A stretch of 64,000 nt of DNA from Omphiscola glabra (GCA_964017045.1 OZ024797.1:15272863-15336862), one strand, 5' to 3'; numbered from the stretch's first letter, positions 33,956 to 46,707 are shown. The notes: generated by a model not told the origin, from the sequence alone. Translations and numbers: made by a program.

Positions 33956-35790
33956 CTTTTCAAATCCCAATTATGTTAGAAATGTAAACATCTATAAATA
34001 TATGATAGATACTTCTTTTAAAAGGTAATGTCTGATTTGCTCTTTCCCAAAAATTCGTTTCAAGAGCGCGGAAAAGCATCTCAAAACCCTACGCCTATAA
34101 AGTTACATACGTAAAAATAGTAGATTTTGAGGAGCAAGCAGAGCAACATGCCTTTCATTTTCAGCCCGGTAACACCGGGTCGTATCTTCTAGGAACAAAG
34201 TAAATCATGATGGTCATTATGCATCCAAAATCCCATAGATGGTCGTGTGTCCACACTGAATATGGCTGAAATAGCAGTCAGTAAATAGTGATAGAACTGC
34301 TTTTCGTTTCATGGGGGCGCTCGTGTCACAATTAGTGGGGTAGATTTGATGAGGGCGTGCCGCTTTGACCCGAATACTACACCCTGAGTGGGAACATCAA
34401 ACCCACCGAGCACGTGCGCACTAGGAAAGGAAAAAAAGAAGAAAAAAAAATGGTTGTGCTGAAGGGGGTAATATTTATTATTGTATGGCATTCGAGAAAC
34501 AATTCCAAAACGGGCGGCAATCCAAAGGTTTTCGCCGAGGGTTATCAGGTTTAAGTGAGCATAGTTACCTTCCTTGTTTAAGGTCTCGCCGTGAAGTTTT
34601 TGTCGCTAGATTCATTGAATAAAAAATTAAGCGGAGAGTAAAGTTTAGCGGTGCCAAGACCTTTTGAACAGCGTTAGACGTGTTGTTATTTTCGATAAGT
34701 CGCTATTTGTATGTTTGTCTCTTTATTATGTACTTGAAAAAAAATCTCTTACGCAATCATATCTCATCCATCAAAAATAATAGTAATAATAAAATAATAA
34801 CTTTTTTAAAAATTTGAAATCAACTTTTTAATCCTCAAATGCTGCAGTTGACTTAATTTTTTGCAACTTAAAAAAAAAAGTATTTTAATAATTTTTTTTT
34901 TTTTTTAATAAAGATATTTTTGTGTGTGTGTGTGTGTTTGCTGTGTAGATGTCTAAGATGGTGGCTGCGAGTCTCGTGATTATCTCGGGGGGAAAAAGTG
35001 TGTGGGGAGGAGGGTGGTGCCAGTTTTACAGCTCGTAAACAAGGAGGGAACCAAGACACAAGCTCGCGGGAAATTAAAAGAAAACATCGGATGGTCAGCT
35101 CGACTAAGGGCAGATAAGCCGCGGGGATGGGGTGAATGGGGGGGGGGGGGGCGCAAGGTAAGACTCGATGGAGTCTTTTTAAATTTTCGTTCGGATTTTG
35201 GGTGAAGATAAGAGCGAGGAAAATAATCAAAGGATGATTCGAGTGGAAACTGCCTAGGTGCACAGGGGCGTTATCTAGATGAAAGAGAGCATGGACAATA
35301 AATTCATAAAAGCAGTAGGGCGTGGGGGGGAAGCGTATGTGTCAAAGGTCAAATAAGACGATCACGTGATAAAGGAGATTTGTTTTAAGCCGTGAAGGGA
35401 TGGGGGCCTGCAGGGGAGTTAAGACAGGTTAAACTCGTGTGAGTACATTCCCCTGCTTAGAAATAAAAACCACCCCTTTCATCACATGTCCATTACAATT
35501 TTCCTGTCGCCCCCCCCCCCACACCAAACTCTTCTCACTACCGCCCACACCCTTTCCCCCCTCACTGCTACCAGCAACCCCCCCCCCACCACCCCACTAA
35601 ACATTTCAAGAGGTGTTGTTTAGCCACATGTTTAGACTTAAAGTACATATTTAATGAACATCTTCCCGTTTCCACACACGGCTTATTTATCCTCGGGTTT
35701 CCTGATACGTTCCTAATGGAACAGGCGATAACAGGGGATAACTTGACCGCTTGCATCTGGGGCAAAGTCGTCCCCCCACCCATTCCAGGG
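33956..35790. other. Unique sequence with homopolymer and GT runs, no gene recognised
   Basis: Notable simple tracts are a T run (34885-34906), a GT run (34920-34937), G runs (35140-35151) and C runs (35509-35520, 35578-35588). Open frames here lack recognisable domains. Confidence 0.4.
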
Positions 35791-36090
35791 AAGGAGAGGG
35801 GGGACAGAGAGATGCGGGAGACACGGAGATGGGAGACAGTGAGAGGAGAGACGGGAGACTGTGAGAGGAAAGACGGGGAGTGATGGAGTCAGGGAGAAAT
35901 GGAGAGCGTAGTATTCAGCGACAGAGGAGACGTGGAGTGAGTAGAAAGGGAGGTGATAGACGGAGAGATGGGGAGGCGGGCAGAGTGGTATTTAGGGAGA
36001 GAGGAGACATAGGGTGGGTGGAAAGGGAGTGGAGAGAGGGGAGACGGAAAGAGTGTTATTCAGTGAGAGAGACAGGGGTGGGTGGGTTTA
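35791..36090. repeat. G/A-rich degenerate repeat
   Basis: Words gagacgggagactgtgagag and gagagatggg recur without a clear period. Open frames rich in Arg/Glu/Gly are compositional. Confidence 0.6.
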
Positions 36091-36237
36091 GACATGCAAT
36101 GGGGAAGTAGGGAGTTTAGTAAAGGAGGATACAGCTAGAGCTCATTTTCATTTCTTTGGATCAATAAAAATATCTATCTTATCTTACCTTATGAGGGAGA
36201 ATACAAATGGATGAATACAGTAATGATAGATATAAAA

Positions 36238-36287
36238 TTTATATATACGTATAAATATATATATATTTATGTATATATATATATACA
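36238..36287. repeat. TA-rich microsatellite
   Basis: Interrupted ta runs (tatatatatatttatgtata and similar) directly before the GA tract. Confidence 0.8.
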
Positions 36288-36490
36288 GAGAGAGAGAGAG
36301 AGAGAGGAGGGGGGGATAAAAGAGAGAGAGAAACAGAGAGAGAAAGAGAGAGATAGAGAAAAAGAGAGAGAGAGAAAGAGAGAGAGAAAGAGAGATAGAT
36401 AGAGAGAAAGAGAGAGAGAAAGAAAGAGAGAGAGAAAGAAAGAGAGAGAGAAAGAAAGAGAGAGAGAAAGAGAGAGAAAGAGAGAGAGAA

Positions 36491-36577
<87 letters not shown>

Positions 36578-36586
36578 AAGAGAGAA

Positions 36587-36617
<31 letters not shown>

Positions 36618-36790
36618 AAGAGAGAGAGAGAAAGAGAGAAGGAAAGAGAGAGAAGGAGAGAGAGAGAGAGAAGGAGAGAGAGAGAGAGAGAGAACGAGAG
36701 AGAGAACGAGAGAGAGAACGAGAGAGAGAAAGAGAGAGAGAAAGAGAGAAAGAGAGAAGGAAAGAGAGAAGGAGAGAGAGAGAGAGAAAT

Positions 36791-36825
<35 letters not shown>

Positions 36826-36920
36826 GAGAAGGAAAGAGAGAGAAGGAGAGAGAGAGAGAGAAGGAGAGAGAGAGAGAGAGAACGAGAGAGAGAACGAGAG
36901 AGAGAGAGAGAGAAAGAGAG
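36286..36920. repeat. GA/GAAA homopurine tract, about 635 bp
   Basis: Almost pure purine on the + strand: gagagagaaagagagagaaa with occasional gg, c or t. Long mirror-symmetric purine tracts can form triplex DNA. The 263-codon minus-strand Ser/Leu/Phe frame is an artefact. Confidence 0.97.
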
Positions 36921-37109
36921 TTGACTAAGCGTGGAAGTATTTGGAACTTCTATGTCATGAACTTTATGGCAAACTATCAGGGTGGTCAACACTGGAGGTT
37001 CACAAAAATAGACAAGAAAATAATTGAGATGAAAAGTGGGAGATTGGTCTTTACACAAGGCTGCAATTCTGGTAATAGACTTCGATTGAAACGATGCATC
37101 CGCCTTTAG
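36915..37109 (+). CDS. Possible terminal exon, ricin-B-like tail (weak)
   Basis: An open frame leaving the GA tract reads LTKRGSIWNFYVMNFMANYQ, then GGQHWRFTKIDKKI..., and ends GNRLRLKRCIRL with a stop at 37109. The Q-H-W, a following Ile/Ser-Gly segment and a final L-x-L-x-x-C are reminiscent of the Q-x-W repeat of ricin-B-type lectin domains, as found at the C terminus of some glycosyltransferases. A canonical AATAAA lies 200 bp downstream (37307-37312). Against a real exon: the upstream DNA is homopurine on this strand, so there is no pyrimidine tract for a splice acceptor, and no other exon is visible. It could be a pseudogene fragment or chance. Confidence 0.25.
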   Translation, partial: RELTKRGSIWNFYVMNFMANYQGGQHWRFTKIDKKIIEMKSGRLVFTQGCNSGNRLRLKRCIRL

Positions 37110-37306
37110 CTGATTTTAAGCTTTCTTTTTTGAACTTCTACAACAAATGTTGGACAAAATAATATGTAAAGATAGAATCCACGAAATGTTGACAGCTTTG
37201 AAATCACACTTTAAGCAAAGCTGTCAAGCATATATAAAGATCATTATAGCGTGATTACCAACACACCATTCATAAATACATGTGTTTACATTGCCTATAT
37301 GAATTC

Positions 37307-37312
37307 AATAAA
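37307..37312 (+). promoter_or_regulatory. Possible polyadenylation signal AATAAA
   Basis: Canonical hexamer about 200 bp after the stop of the possible exon at 36915-37109. It is meaningful only if that exon is real, since AATAAA is common by chance in AT-rich DNA. Confidence 0.25.
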
Positions 37313-37414
37313 AACTTTTTTTTTTAAAAATACGTATACTTATATAATACAAGGAATATTGATAGTTCAAAGATATCACTAATAAAGAACGTATTTACCT
37401 GGCATCTGAGTTAA

Positions 37415-37630
37415 AGTGGTTAGATTGGACTGGTCAGGGTTGGACTGGTCAGGGTTGGGCCGGGATGGGTTGGACCGGTCAGGGTTGGACTGGTCAGGGT
37501 TGGACCGGTCAGGTTGGACTGGTCAGGGTTGGACTGGTCAGGGTTGGACTGGTCAGGGTTGGAATGGTCAGGGTTGGACTGGTCAGGGTTGGACCGGTCA
37601 GGGTTGGACTGGTCAGGGTTGGGGCAGTGG
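37415..37630. repeat. Tandem repeat, 15 bp unit, about 14 copies
   Basis: Unit actggtcagggttgg with c/t variation (accggtcagg) and one rearranged copy near 37455. Confidence 0.93.
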
Positions 37631-37719
37631 GGAGATCATTCCACTGTTAAACCGAAACAAACATGTTGAAATGTTTATTTTAACGTCTTAGTTTTGTGTA
37701 GTGGTCCTAATGCCACATG

Positions 37720-37915
37720 GATAGCGATTCTTAACTTGGGCTAAATGATACCCAGGGGAACACAGCATATTTGAGAGAGGCCACGACAACTTGAAAAAAG
37801 GCTATGTAAGTAAAAAAGAAAATATATTATATATGCCCTTTTAATGAGTCACGGATTTAAAAAAAACACAATGTTACAGTACCCTAAATCAAAAGTTTGA
37901 GAAACGTTGTTGGGA
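37720..37915. mobile_element. Possible diverged hAT-like element
   Basis: agcgattcttaacttgg on the left and caaaagtttgagaaacgttg on the right resemble an imperfect hAT terminal inverted repeat. The flanking 8-mers do not match, so the call is tentative. Confidence 0.3.
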
Positions 37916-37999
37916 TACAGCTTGGTGTCAGAGAGCAGAGATTTTTGTTGACAATGTGTGGAAATGCTTGGCTCTGGTGAGTTCAGGCGCACTGGGATA

Positions 38000-40900
38000 A
38001 GACAACGACTTATAAACAGGAAGTAATAACAAGAAATATGGTATAATGGCTTTTATTGTACTATAAGTAACACAAGCTGTCTGGTTGTTGCAAAGATACA
38101 AGTGAGAAACTCATGACAGTGGAATGCGAAGGCCCAGCAACATTCGTGCATATGTATAAGTAGTATAACGAAATGATATATCAATAAAGGTCTAGCTATC
38201 CAAGGGACATGAACATATTTTAATACTGGCTTGACACACAGGGGACGGAACTCCTCGCTCTGATGCGCTGTTCTCCGGGATCTGTACCCTCATACGTCGG
38301 TACACTGTCACCTGGAGTGGAAGAGACGATGAAAGTATTCGCAATATGACAACACCACCAAATATTGTGTTATGGCCTGTGTTGACCTTGTTTTTGTTCA
38401 CCCCGACCCGTGGCATGCTCCCTTACTACCCCCCCCCCCCCCAAAACAATTTTTTGTGGTTTTGTTACTGACGTTACCAATGAACAATGATCCTCCTTAC
38501 CCCCACCACCCTTGATTAGGAATGTTTGTTTTTCACGTTTCCAGAAGTGTCTACGTTACACTACATTAAGGGGGAAATACTCTCTAACGATTGAATTTCT
38601 AGACTTTCTGTTCTCGAGGGTTCTAACCTCTTCACTATAACACAATAGTCGACTGTGACCACTGCGTAGATTAATATTTTTAACTAGATTTAATGAGGCC
38701 CACTATACCAGATTAAATGTGACCCCCATTTACCAGATTTAATGTGACCCCCATTTACCAGATTTAATGCGACTCACTAAACTATTACTTTAGGACCACC
38801 TTTCCATTTCTCAATGGGGCCTGTGTGCCAAATGTTCTAGCTCCGCTAATATGTTTAGTTGCCCCTGCCCATATATTATCTGACTTTAAAAGCGCCTGAG
38901 GGCATTTGTTTGGAATTATTCCAGCTTTGATGAATATAAGAAGTAGGTTGGTTAAAGCTCTCGTATCCAGGAACAGAGAGTCTGACAAATGGATACCTTA
39001 CACCTGACTGACGACAGGGGATATTATTACCTGTCTCACGGGCTCAACGTTCAAAGTGAGCGTTGTCAAGGGAGATAAGTAGGTAAACATTATCAACAAC
39101 GTGCAATAAATTATTCCCTTTGAAGAACTGTAGGGCTTGCGGGATTTCTACTGAATATCAAATGAATAACTTTTGACATCTATAAGCTCACTTTGACTTT
39201 CAATAAAACTAACCTTAGAAAACATATTGAGCAGTCTGAAGTCTGAGGCATATGTTAAAGTATATGGCAACGTTTAGTGAAAGCGAGTTCCACAGGTTGT
39301 GTATCATTTTAGCCCTACAGAATAAGTCCATTACAAAACAAACATTGTCAATGTCCATTTAATTTCTTATGATATCGAGCGACTCCTCCTAACCAACCCA
39401 GAGATACATTAGGTCATTTAGATGATTATGAATGATAGGATTGGGAGAGATGTATCATTCATGTTGTCCTAGAAATATTGAGCTTTGAAATACTTTTACT
39501 TCAACACTAGTTTCTAGCAACTAACTAATCCACATTAACCTAAAGGTGCAAGTAAAGGTTTGTGAGTGGACAATGGATTGTGGACGCCAGTGGATTGTGG
39601 TTGGTAATGGATTGTGATCGGCCACGGATTGTTTCGGTCACGAATTGTGTCAGTCATGTTTTGTGGTCGAGCAGCGATTGTGATAACCCATGAATTGTGG
39701 TCTGTGATAGATTTTGTAAGGATTGTATGTCGGTTTGGATTGTGATTCGACCATGAGCCATAGATTTGACCAAGCTTGTGAGACATATAACCATGCAAGA
39801 GTTGTCTCTAGCCATGTATTTTACCCCCACTTTTTTATGCCAAGACTTAAACAATTAGTAAATTGTCTTAGTGGAAAAAAAATTATCTTCTCCAGTAAAA
39901 ATGGCTGGATATCGATATAACTATAGTTGGATCTCGTTACCTCATGATTGGCAGCCTCAGGCTGTAGACACTATCTAATGACGGTTTGGTCTATGTTGAA
40001 GGCGCCGTGCAGCATCCAGTAAACACTGGTACGTCCAAGATAATTGGATCAAGTCTAGGGAAACCTGACTACACGTTTGATCACAGTGGTCATGGATAGT
40101 CTCCTCATTGTAAGACAAACGGTTGGGAAAATATTTCAGTAAATACCACAATTAACTGATGATGTCGCTTCATCAACAAGACGAGGCTGGTGGCCCATGT
40201 CAGTGATAGTTTTATTAGTCGGGATAGGTTACAGCAAATCTGTTATTGTGAAGCCCTTTGTGAGGCTGGGTTAGTTTCACACGGCGGTGTTATTATAAGA
40301 CTACCTATACGGGAGATCGGATTCCCTAAAGGCAGTTCTTAAATCTGTGGAAATGTTTTTAAATGGAGAAATTGACTGTCCGTATCGTTGTTTGTTATAC
40401 ATGAACGGTACAATGTTAATCGCATGTTCATTATCCAACAACTAGATTATCCTTTCGTTATCAATGATGTATTAAAGGCCGTCTAGAGGGAGTGATTGAG
40501 ATGAGAGATGCTAAATGGGAGCACAATTTAATGCAATAAAACGGTTCAATGTGTAAGAGCTTAGGAAACTCTCACGTGTATTCTTTTGTTAGTTTGATAT
40601 TTCTCACTTTGAATTCTCTCAATCATTTCTTTTTATTCATCTTTCTGGTTGATATGAAGAAAATTGTATACAGACTTCCAAAATTAAATTACATGTCCTA
40701 ATGAATAAATGGTGGTACAAGATATATTTAGGCTTGAAAAAAAGACATTCATTTGTTCATTCTTTTAGGCTTCACACCGAACAAAACATATACCCCTCAT
40801 TCCAAACTACACTATCTCCACTAATGAAATTCCACACTAAACAAATCCATTTTATTTTCTTTATCAGTAAAAAAAAATGCGGTTATAAGACTTTGTTAAA

Positions 40901-41035
40901 AGCATGCGCTAATCAAATGTATCATACTACAATCTGCGCACCTTCTTTGAGTCTCTTACATGTACACTGTGCATAGATTTAGAGCAATGGCTCTTTTTTA
41001 AATCCTTTATATATACTTCGCTTTTATTCGTGTGT
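38000..41035. other. Mostly unique sequence, no gene recognised
   Basis: Contains a 24 bp repeat (cccatttaccagatttaatg, about 3 copies, 38690-38772) and a diverged tggattgtg-type repeat (39565-39735). Otherwise unique AT-rich sequence. No domain, tRNA or transposon end recognised. Confidence 0.4.
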
Positions 41036-41044
41036 TTAGAGCAA

Positions 41045-41155
41045 AATCTTCGGACGGCTCTATGGCCCACTTATCGTCATCCTATCGGACTAAAACTTGG
41101 CACATAGACTAGCTGCCGATGACAACACATTCTATCAAATTTTCAGCCCCATCGC
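41045..41155 (-). repeat. Dispersed repeat, copy B (inverted relative to 16728)
   Basis: The reverse complement carries gctgaaaatttgatagaatg, tgttgtcatcggca, gtctatgtg and ccgtccgaag in the same order as 16728-16840. No telomere-like array accompanies this copy. Confidence 0.75.
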
Positions 41156-41664
41156 AAAGCCCAAAAATACGTTTTTCCAGTTTTTCATTCGGAAGATGAA
41201 ATATGTTGTAATTATTACTTAAAACTATATTATAGACAACGCTAAGTCACACACAAATGTTTTTAGGGGTTCTTTAATTTTCTTTTGTAGCAAGACCTAT
41301 TTTAACATATGCGTCCAATCAATCAGTTATTTTAAGTGCTATATTTTTTTGAACTAACCTTTCTGGACGAGTCCACTACTTTGTATGGTGTACGTCACAA
41401 CAGCGAATGGTGAGACAGGAGATTTGGCTACGAGAATCTGTTATTTAAAAACAAATCATTTCAACAAGACTTAATTAATATATACATATTGTAATGTTGA
41501 TAACTGGCCTATAGATTTCAATTGACAATACTGTGTGGCTGACTGGACCTGTTTCCCCGGACCACAAAGGGAATAAAATCATACACCATTCACAACGTGT
41601 TATAAGCCATTTAAGTTCATCTCAGTTGGACCAAGACCCTTCCCCCCAACATACACTTTTTTGT

Positions 41665-41947
41665 GGTTACCGGAAATTTGATAGAAAGAAATTTCGCCGA
41701 CGGAAAATTGATCGACGCAAATTTGGTCGAATCTTTTTTTCAGTTCACACGTTAAAATTTTAGTCAAATTTCTTTTTGATCGCATTATACTATATAGTAA
41801 AACAAAATAATGCGTTCAAAAAGAAATTTGACGCAAAATTTTAACGTGTAAACTAAAAAAAAGATTCAACCAAATTTCTGTTCGATCAAATTTCCGTCGA
41901 TCAATTTTCCGTCGACGAAATTTCTTTCGATCAAATTTCCGGATACC
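41665..41947. mobile_element. Palindromic Mutator-like miniature element, copy 2
   Basis: Same family as 24327-24654: starts ggttaccggaaatttgatag, ends aatttccggatacc. Its inner inverted pair (caaatttctttttgatcg with cgttcaaaaagaaatttg) is retained. The left arm is shorter than in copy 1 because one repeat block is missing. Flanking 9-mers cttttttgt (41656-41664) and ttttcttgt (41948-41956) match at 7 of 9 positions, consistent with an aged target duplication. Confidence 0.85.
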
Positions 41948-41956
41948 TTTTCTTGT

Positions 41957-42810
41957 ACCTGTCTTGTGTCTGATGTCTGATACTGTAGGATTAGTCTTGT
42001 GTTGACGCTGTGACTCCAGGTGTTGCCAAGTGCTGCTGTCAGAAAGCTGTGAGGGTGAAGGTCAAGGTCATTTCCTGGAACAGCTTCTACAGTACATTAA
42101 TTTTTAAAGAATGTTATTACGTTTTGAATAGCTAACCAACAACTAATATCAACAAAAATATGTAATCACAAGTTAGATTACGCTCGTGTCAGCTTTACTA
42201 TGTTAGTGACATTGCTACGTTATGACATTATTTTCGTTTTGTGATTTCGTTAGTATTGTCATGTCGAAGACAATAGTTTATCTAACTTTAATGACGTCGC
42301 GGTATCTTTGACATAGCTTAGTAAAGTATCATAAAAAGCAATGGATTTACAAATGATCCCAGCCGACTTGAGTGATATATATATATAAATCTACCCCCAT
42401 TTTAGTAAACGGAATGAATGTTATGATAATAATAAAATAGACATATATAACATCAATCTTTCTTTTAAAACTAAACAAATGATACCTTCTGATATTGTAG
42501 CTCTGGAATCGAAGTCTCTGAATTTTGTAGTGATCTGATTGGTCGTTATCACCTGGAAGGCAAAAAAATAATAATTTAATAACACCATTTGGTTGTATAC
42601 TTGGCTAAGGGTTGGAGTTGAAGTGTAGTGTGATGCAAAACTTAATTCAGGTATGTACTAAAATGCATTCTTCCATTTTGAAATCCGCAGATTCTGCCCT
42701 CCCTGTTTCTCGATATTCTTCGGTACGCTCAATTTCCGCCTCCCCATTTCCTCACGCTGATCAATGTGAAACTACTGGATTATATCTAAGTTTGTGTCAA
42801 AACATTTCCC
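41957..42810. other. Unique AT-rich sequence, no gene recognised
   Basis: Short ta run at 42378-42388. The open frame at 42612-42863 overlaps a dispersed repeat and has no recognisable domain. Confidence 0.4.
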
Positions 42811-42818
42811 TGGGTGCG

Positions 42819-42890
42819 CTACAACCGGGGTTAAATTCAGTTTGTGCATGGCACTGGACATAACAATGTCCAATTTTCATGCTGATGGAT
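42819..42890 (+). repeat. Dispersed repeat, copy 2 of the 3058 family, first part
   Basis: gctacaaccggggttaaatt, cagtttgtgcatggcactgg and attttcatgctgatgga align with 3060-3130 at roughly 80 per cent by eye. Confidence 0.6.
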
Positions 42891-43505
42891 TCCTGTTATG
42901 CAGGTGAAGTGTTTTGAAACACGCCTCCTCGCGTTCCACGTGCATGACCTCTTGTAGTCGGCACACTCGAGGCCGTTTTAGGGTGTGGCTAGCGAAATTT
43001 AACCTTGTTTACAAAAAGCTTAGGTAGAACATTATAGAAGAATCTGGATAAAACGGGAAAGCAAAACAATGCGTTAGGCGGTTCTAGAGACATTAGTAAG
43101 AAATGCCTATAAAAAGAACAATTGAATGGGAGGGAGATCCTTTTATCACGAGACGTGGAGCGTGTACTATTATTGTACTACTAGACAGTGCTTTGTTGTT
43201 TGTAGATTTTCTTTCATTGTATAACTTTTGCTCTTTGTATTTTTTATTAACACAGTACCGGTAACAGCCAAACTGTAAGTCAATAGTTTTAATCATATTC
43301 TCTTGCTTTTGTAATTCATTGAAATTAACACATTAAACACTTATTAATTGTAATTAGCCCTGGCTTTGAGTATCGTTCTATTTGTTATTGTATTTAAACT
43401 TTGGTATCGTCCTTTGTTATGGACTGTTTTTGGAACGAGACAATGAATGAAATAAGAGATCAAATTCTCCATTAAAAACAATCCGTAATAATTCCCTTCC
43501 CCACT

Positions 43506-43545
43506 TCACTCCGGATGCTTGAAAAATCCCTTCCCCCGCACTTAC
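43506..43545 (+). repeat. Dispersed repeat of the 3058 family, second part
   Basis: ctccggatgcttgaaaaatc then ccttcccccgcac aligns with 3160-3185 (ctctggaagcttgaaaaatc). Unlike at 3058 it is about 600 bp away from the first part. Confidence 0.5.
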
Positions 43546-43764
43546 TGTCTAATATAAACATTGAGTTCAGGTATACGCTGAATTGCACCACTGAATTTTG
43601 AAATAATCAAACATGGGGAGTAAATGTACATAAGGAAATGTGCCTCTATTACTTATTGTATACGCCTCTGCAACCAATGAAAAAACTTCTGAAATAAGCT
43701 GACCCAGGTAAGACTTTCGCAGGGGCGCGGGTTGGGGGTGGGGGGGAGGGGCGCTCTGATGTAT

Positions 43765-43830
43765 CCGGAAATTTTTTGAAATAAATTTAGGTGACGGAAA
43801 ATTGATCGATGATTGGGACGAATGGAAGGG
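43765..43830. mobile_element. Remnant of the palindromic Mutator-like family
   Basis: tccggaaattttttgaaata followed by gacggaaaattgatcgatga recalls one arm of 24327 and 41665. The other arm is absent; a T run follows. Confidence 0.5.
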
Positions 43831-44731
43831 TTTTTTTTTTTTTTTTTTATTGTTGTAAAGTCTTGTACCTGGGAGTGAGAAACTAGGAGACTCGATCGAA
43901 CTGAATGTTTTTTCAAAGGTAACTTTGTTCGAATTTAAAACATAACAAAGCAACCATTTTACTTTAGCTTAATCATTTGATAATTGGCTACTTGAGAAAA
44001 TATATAAATACCACTACTAAGATGTTTTTTTTTTTTTAATTTTTAAAATAATATTCTCAACAAATTTTGCTACAATTTCGACGTTTTTATTGATAAGCTA
44101 TCAAATCATCTTATTTGTCTTTGTTATGAGAAACAACATAGATTTCTAACAATAAAAATCTAGTTTAAAGATAAGTACTTGTTATCAACCCAACTTGTTA
44201 TCATTTGTTACTCAAAATGGCTCCTTTCTGGACTGACTTTCTTGTCTGAAATGACCTTCGTTAAAAGCACAAAATATAAAATAAAAACTACTTGTTGATG
44301 GCTAGATGTTCGAGAAGAAAGAGAAGCAGCGTGAAGATACCATTTGCTGGAGATGAGAATACTTTTTAAAAATGGTCGTGTCCATGCCGAGTTATAACTG
44401 ATAATAATATAGTACATTAACTGTTAATAATGTTGTGATTAACGTGCCGTGACTAAACAAAGCAAAGGATGTAATTATGCATCTGATAGCTCCAAAGTTA
44501 AAGTGAAAAGACTAATGATCAGGATTAAAAGTGATGCTGTAGCTACACGTGACTCTCCTCGTTTTATCTGAGTCATTGACTTATTTAACCCCGGCAACGA
44601 AATGTCAACTTCCTTCAGTTTAAATTATGGTTAACATTTTTTAAATAAAAACCAACAGTTCGGACTAATTTCCCCATTTCTCGATTGCACCTTTAGGACT
44701 TAACAGCAACAACAACAACAACAAAATCATA
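43831..44731. other. Unique AT-rich sequence, no gene recognised
   Basis: Only T runs (43831-43848, 44023-44037) and an aac microsatellite at 44706-44722 stand out. Confidence 0.4.
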
Positions 44732-44840
44732 CAAATTTCCGTGTGAACAATTTCCGTTAGATCAAATTTCGGTGCGACCATAGTTCCGTTCATCTATTTT
44801 TCTCTAGACCAAATTTCTATGAAACAAATTTCTGGTTACC
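44732..44840. mobile_element. Remnant of the palindromic Mutator-like family
   Basis: aaatttccgtgtgaacaatt, tccgttagatcaaatttc and the terminus aaatttctggttaccg match the right arm of the family with many substitutions. Confidence 0.55.
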
Positions 44841-45414
44841 GATTCTGACACCCGATTAGGGGGTAAAGGATGTTGTGGGGCTGCTGGAAGAATGATGATT
44901 CTAATTCATCATCGCACTTAAAGAGACTGTGGCGGGGTATTTGGAAAGCACATGCCGTACACGTTAGTTCGTGGGTGGTTGGTGGAATGGCGTCTATGAC
45001 ATTCAGGAAGACTTTCACGCCTGTCCATAGGGGGGATGGGGGTGGGCGTGCGGACTATGGTTCAGTTTCATCAGTAAGAGCCACGCATGTGTGGGTTGCT
45101 GCCACTTGGCTCGGAGTGACACGTGACGGGCTACAAGAGAATTAAAGGTATGTGGATTTGTCACGCGAACGGAGAGAAATCACGACTCTCCTTTGGTGTT
45201 GTCGTCTCTTGTCATCAGAAGAGTAGGTTATTACCACGGTAATGTTCTTAAAACTCGACTACTTAGTGAGCTATAGATAGCTTCTACTTTATCTATACGT
45301 AAGCTTGATCACAGTCCAGCCTCTTACACAACAATTTGGTCTCTCAGCATGTTTGCATTTGAAGAAATACTAAATATATTATTTCCTTAGTCCTCTTCTT
45401 TCCCCCACCTAACC

Positions 45415-45645
45415 CGCTGTTCTTCACATCAATCACACTGTTCTTCACATCAATCACACATTTCTTCACATCAATCACACTGTTCTTCACATCAATCACA
45501 CAGTTCTTCACATCAATCACACAGTTCTTCACATCAATCACACAGTTCTTCACATCAATCACACAGTTCTTCACATCAATCACACAGTTCTTCACATCAA
45601 TCACACTGTTCTTCACATCAATCACACAGTCCTTCACATCATTAT
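45415..45645. repeat. Tandem repeat, 21 bp unit, about 11 copies
   Basis: Unit cacacagttcttcacatcaa then t, with agtt/ctgtt variants. The minus-strand frame (45344-45637, Asp/Val/Lys/Asn/Cys repeats) is an artefact because 21 is a multiple of three. Confidence 0.94.
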
Positions 45646-45649
45646 AACA

Positions 45650-46700
45650 AATTTGATTTAAAATGACTTAGAAGAGTTTAAAACACATGAAAACGTTGCA
45701 GCTAAGTTTGTGAGAAATTTGTATTAATAAAAAGGTTATATTGTAATCATATGGTTAGAGAGAGAGAGAGAGATACACTCAAATGAAACAGGTCTTAAAG
45801 TAAAGACTTAACTAGCAACTTGGCTTGATGTTTACATTTCTATTTTAGTGTACTTATACAAAAATGTGTAACTAAATGTCTTATTCTTCTTCTATATTTT
45901 GAGGGCCCACGATCAATGAATTGATCATTATGGCTCCTATGTTTCAGAGGGGTTCGCGACGTTAATGTGCGTGGTTTTGAAGGGGATACTTTACTGGTTG
46001 CAAGGGTAACTCAGCAATGGTGTTATGAACTGGGGGTTGGAAGACAGGAGGCAATAGACGCTAATGTGTCAAGTTTAGTCGCCTCAACTGAGTGCTTGAT
46101 TATATTTGAGAACCCCTTTACTCTTGTATTTGAGTGCTCACCTATGTTTCCATCATCAGACAGCTCCAGTTGACCTGAATTACCTCGTTGATCTCCCCCT
46201 GGAGGCCACTAAAAGCGCCCCCTGTACACAGATCACCAATTGGTACTGCCCCCTAGCGACTAATTAGCATGATGAAACTGTGTGCGAGTGGGGGAGGGCG
46301 CAAAGTTAAGAATTTCAAGAGATACAATGGCCAGATGCTCAGCGCAAGATAGACGTATAGCACGGTTTGGTTAACACAAGAACTACCATATACCACGTTG
46401 TTTTACTGATGTCGACAAGACGTTAAGTCAATTATTACGAGCTCCAAGAAAAGACACCAAGAACCACGGTGAATATTTATTTACCATACAGTTGTTTTCT
46501 TAGAAGAAAGTGAGCCGTTGTGGCCAATGAATTTAATAGATACTAGCCGTAAATGAATCGCACCTGTATGATAGTGGGTATAATACTAATCAGTTCTACA
46601 CAACTCGACGCCTAATTCTTGTTTGATTATTAGGATTATTTTATTGGTGATTAATTATAATATACTAGAAATAACACGCCAAAACAATGTATGTTTAAAG
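45650..46700. other. Unique sequence, no gene recognised
   Basis: A short GA run at 45754-45772. The open frame 45967-46173 has protein-like composition but no start ATG in place, no splice context and no domain I recognise. Confidence 0.35.
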
Positions 46701-46707
46701 TATTTTC

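Noticed and set aside
36267..37058. Ser/Leu-rich minus-strand frame of 263 codons resembling a membrane protein
   Set aside because: It is the complement of the GA tract.
37720..37915. Confident hAT element
   Set aside because: The flanking 8-mers do not match; kept only as a low-confidence feature.
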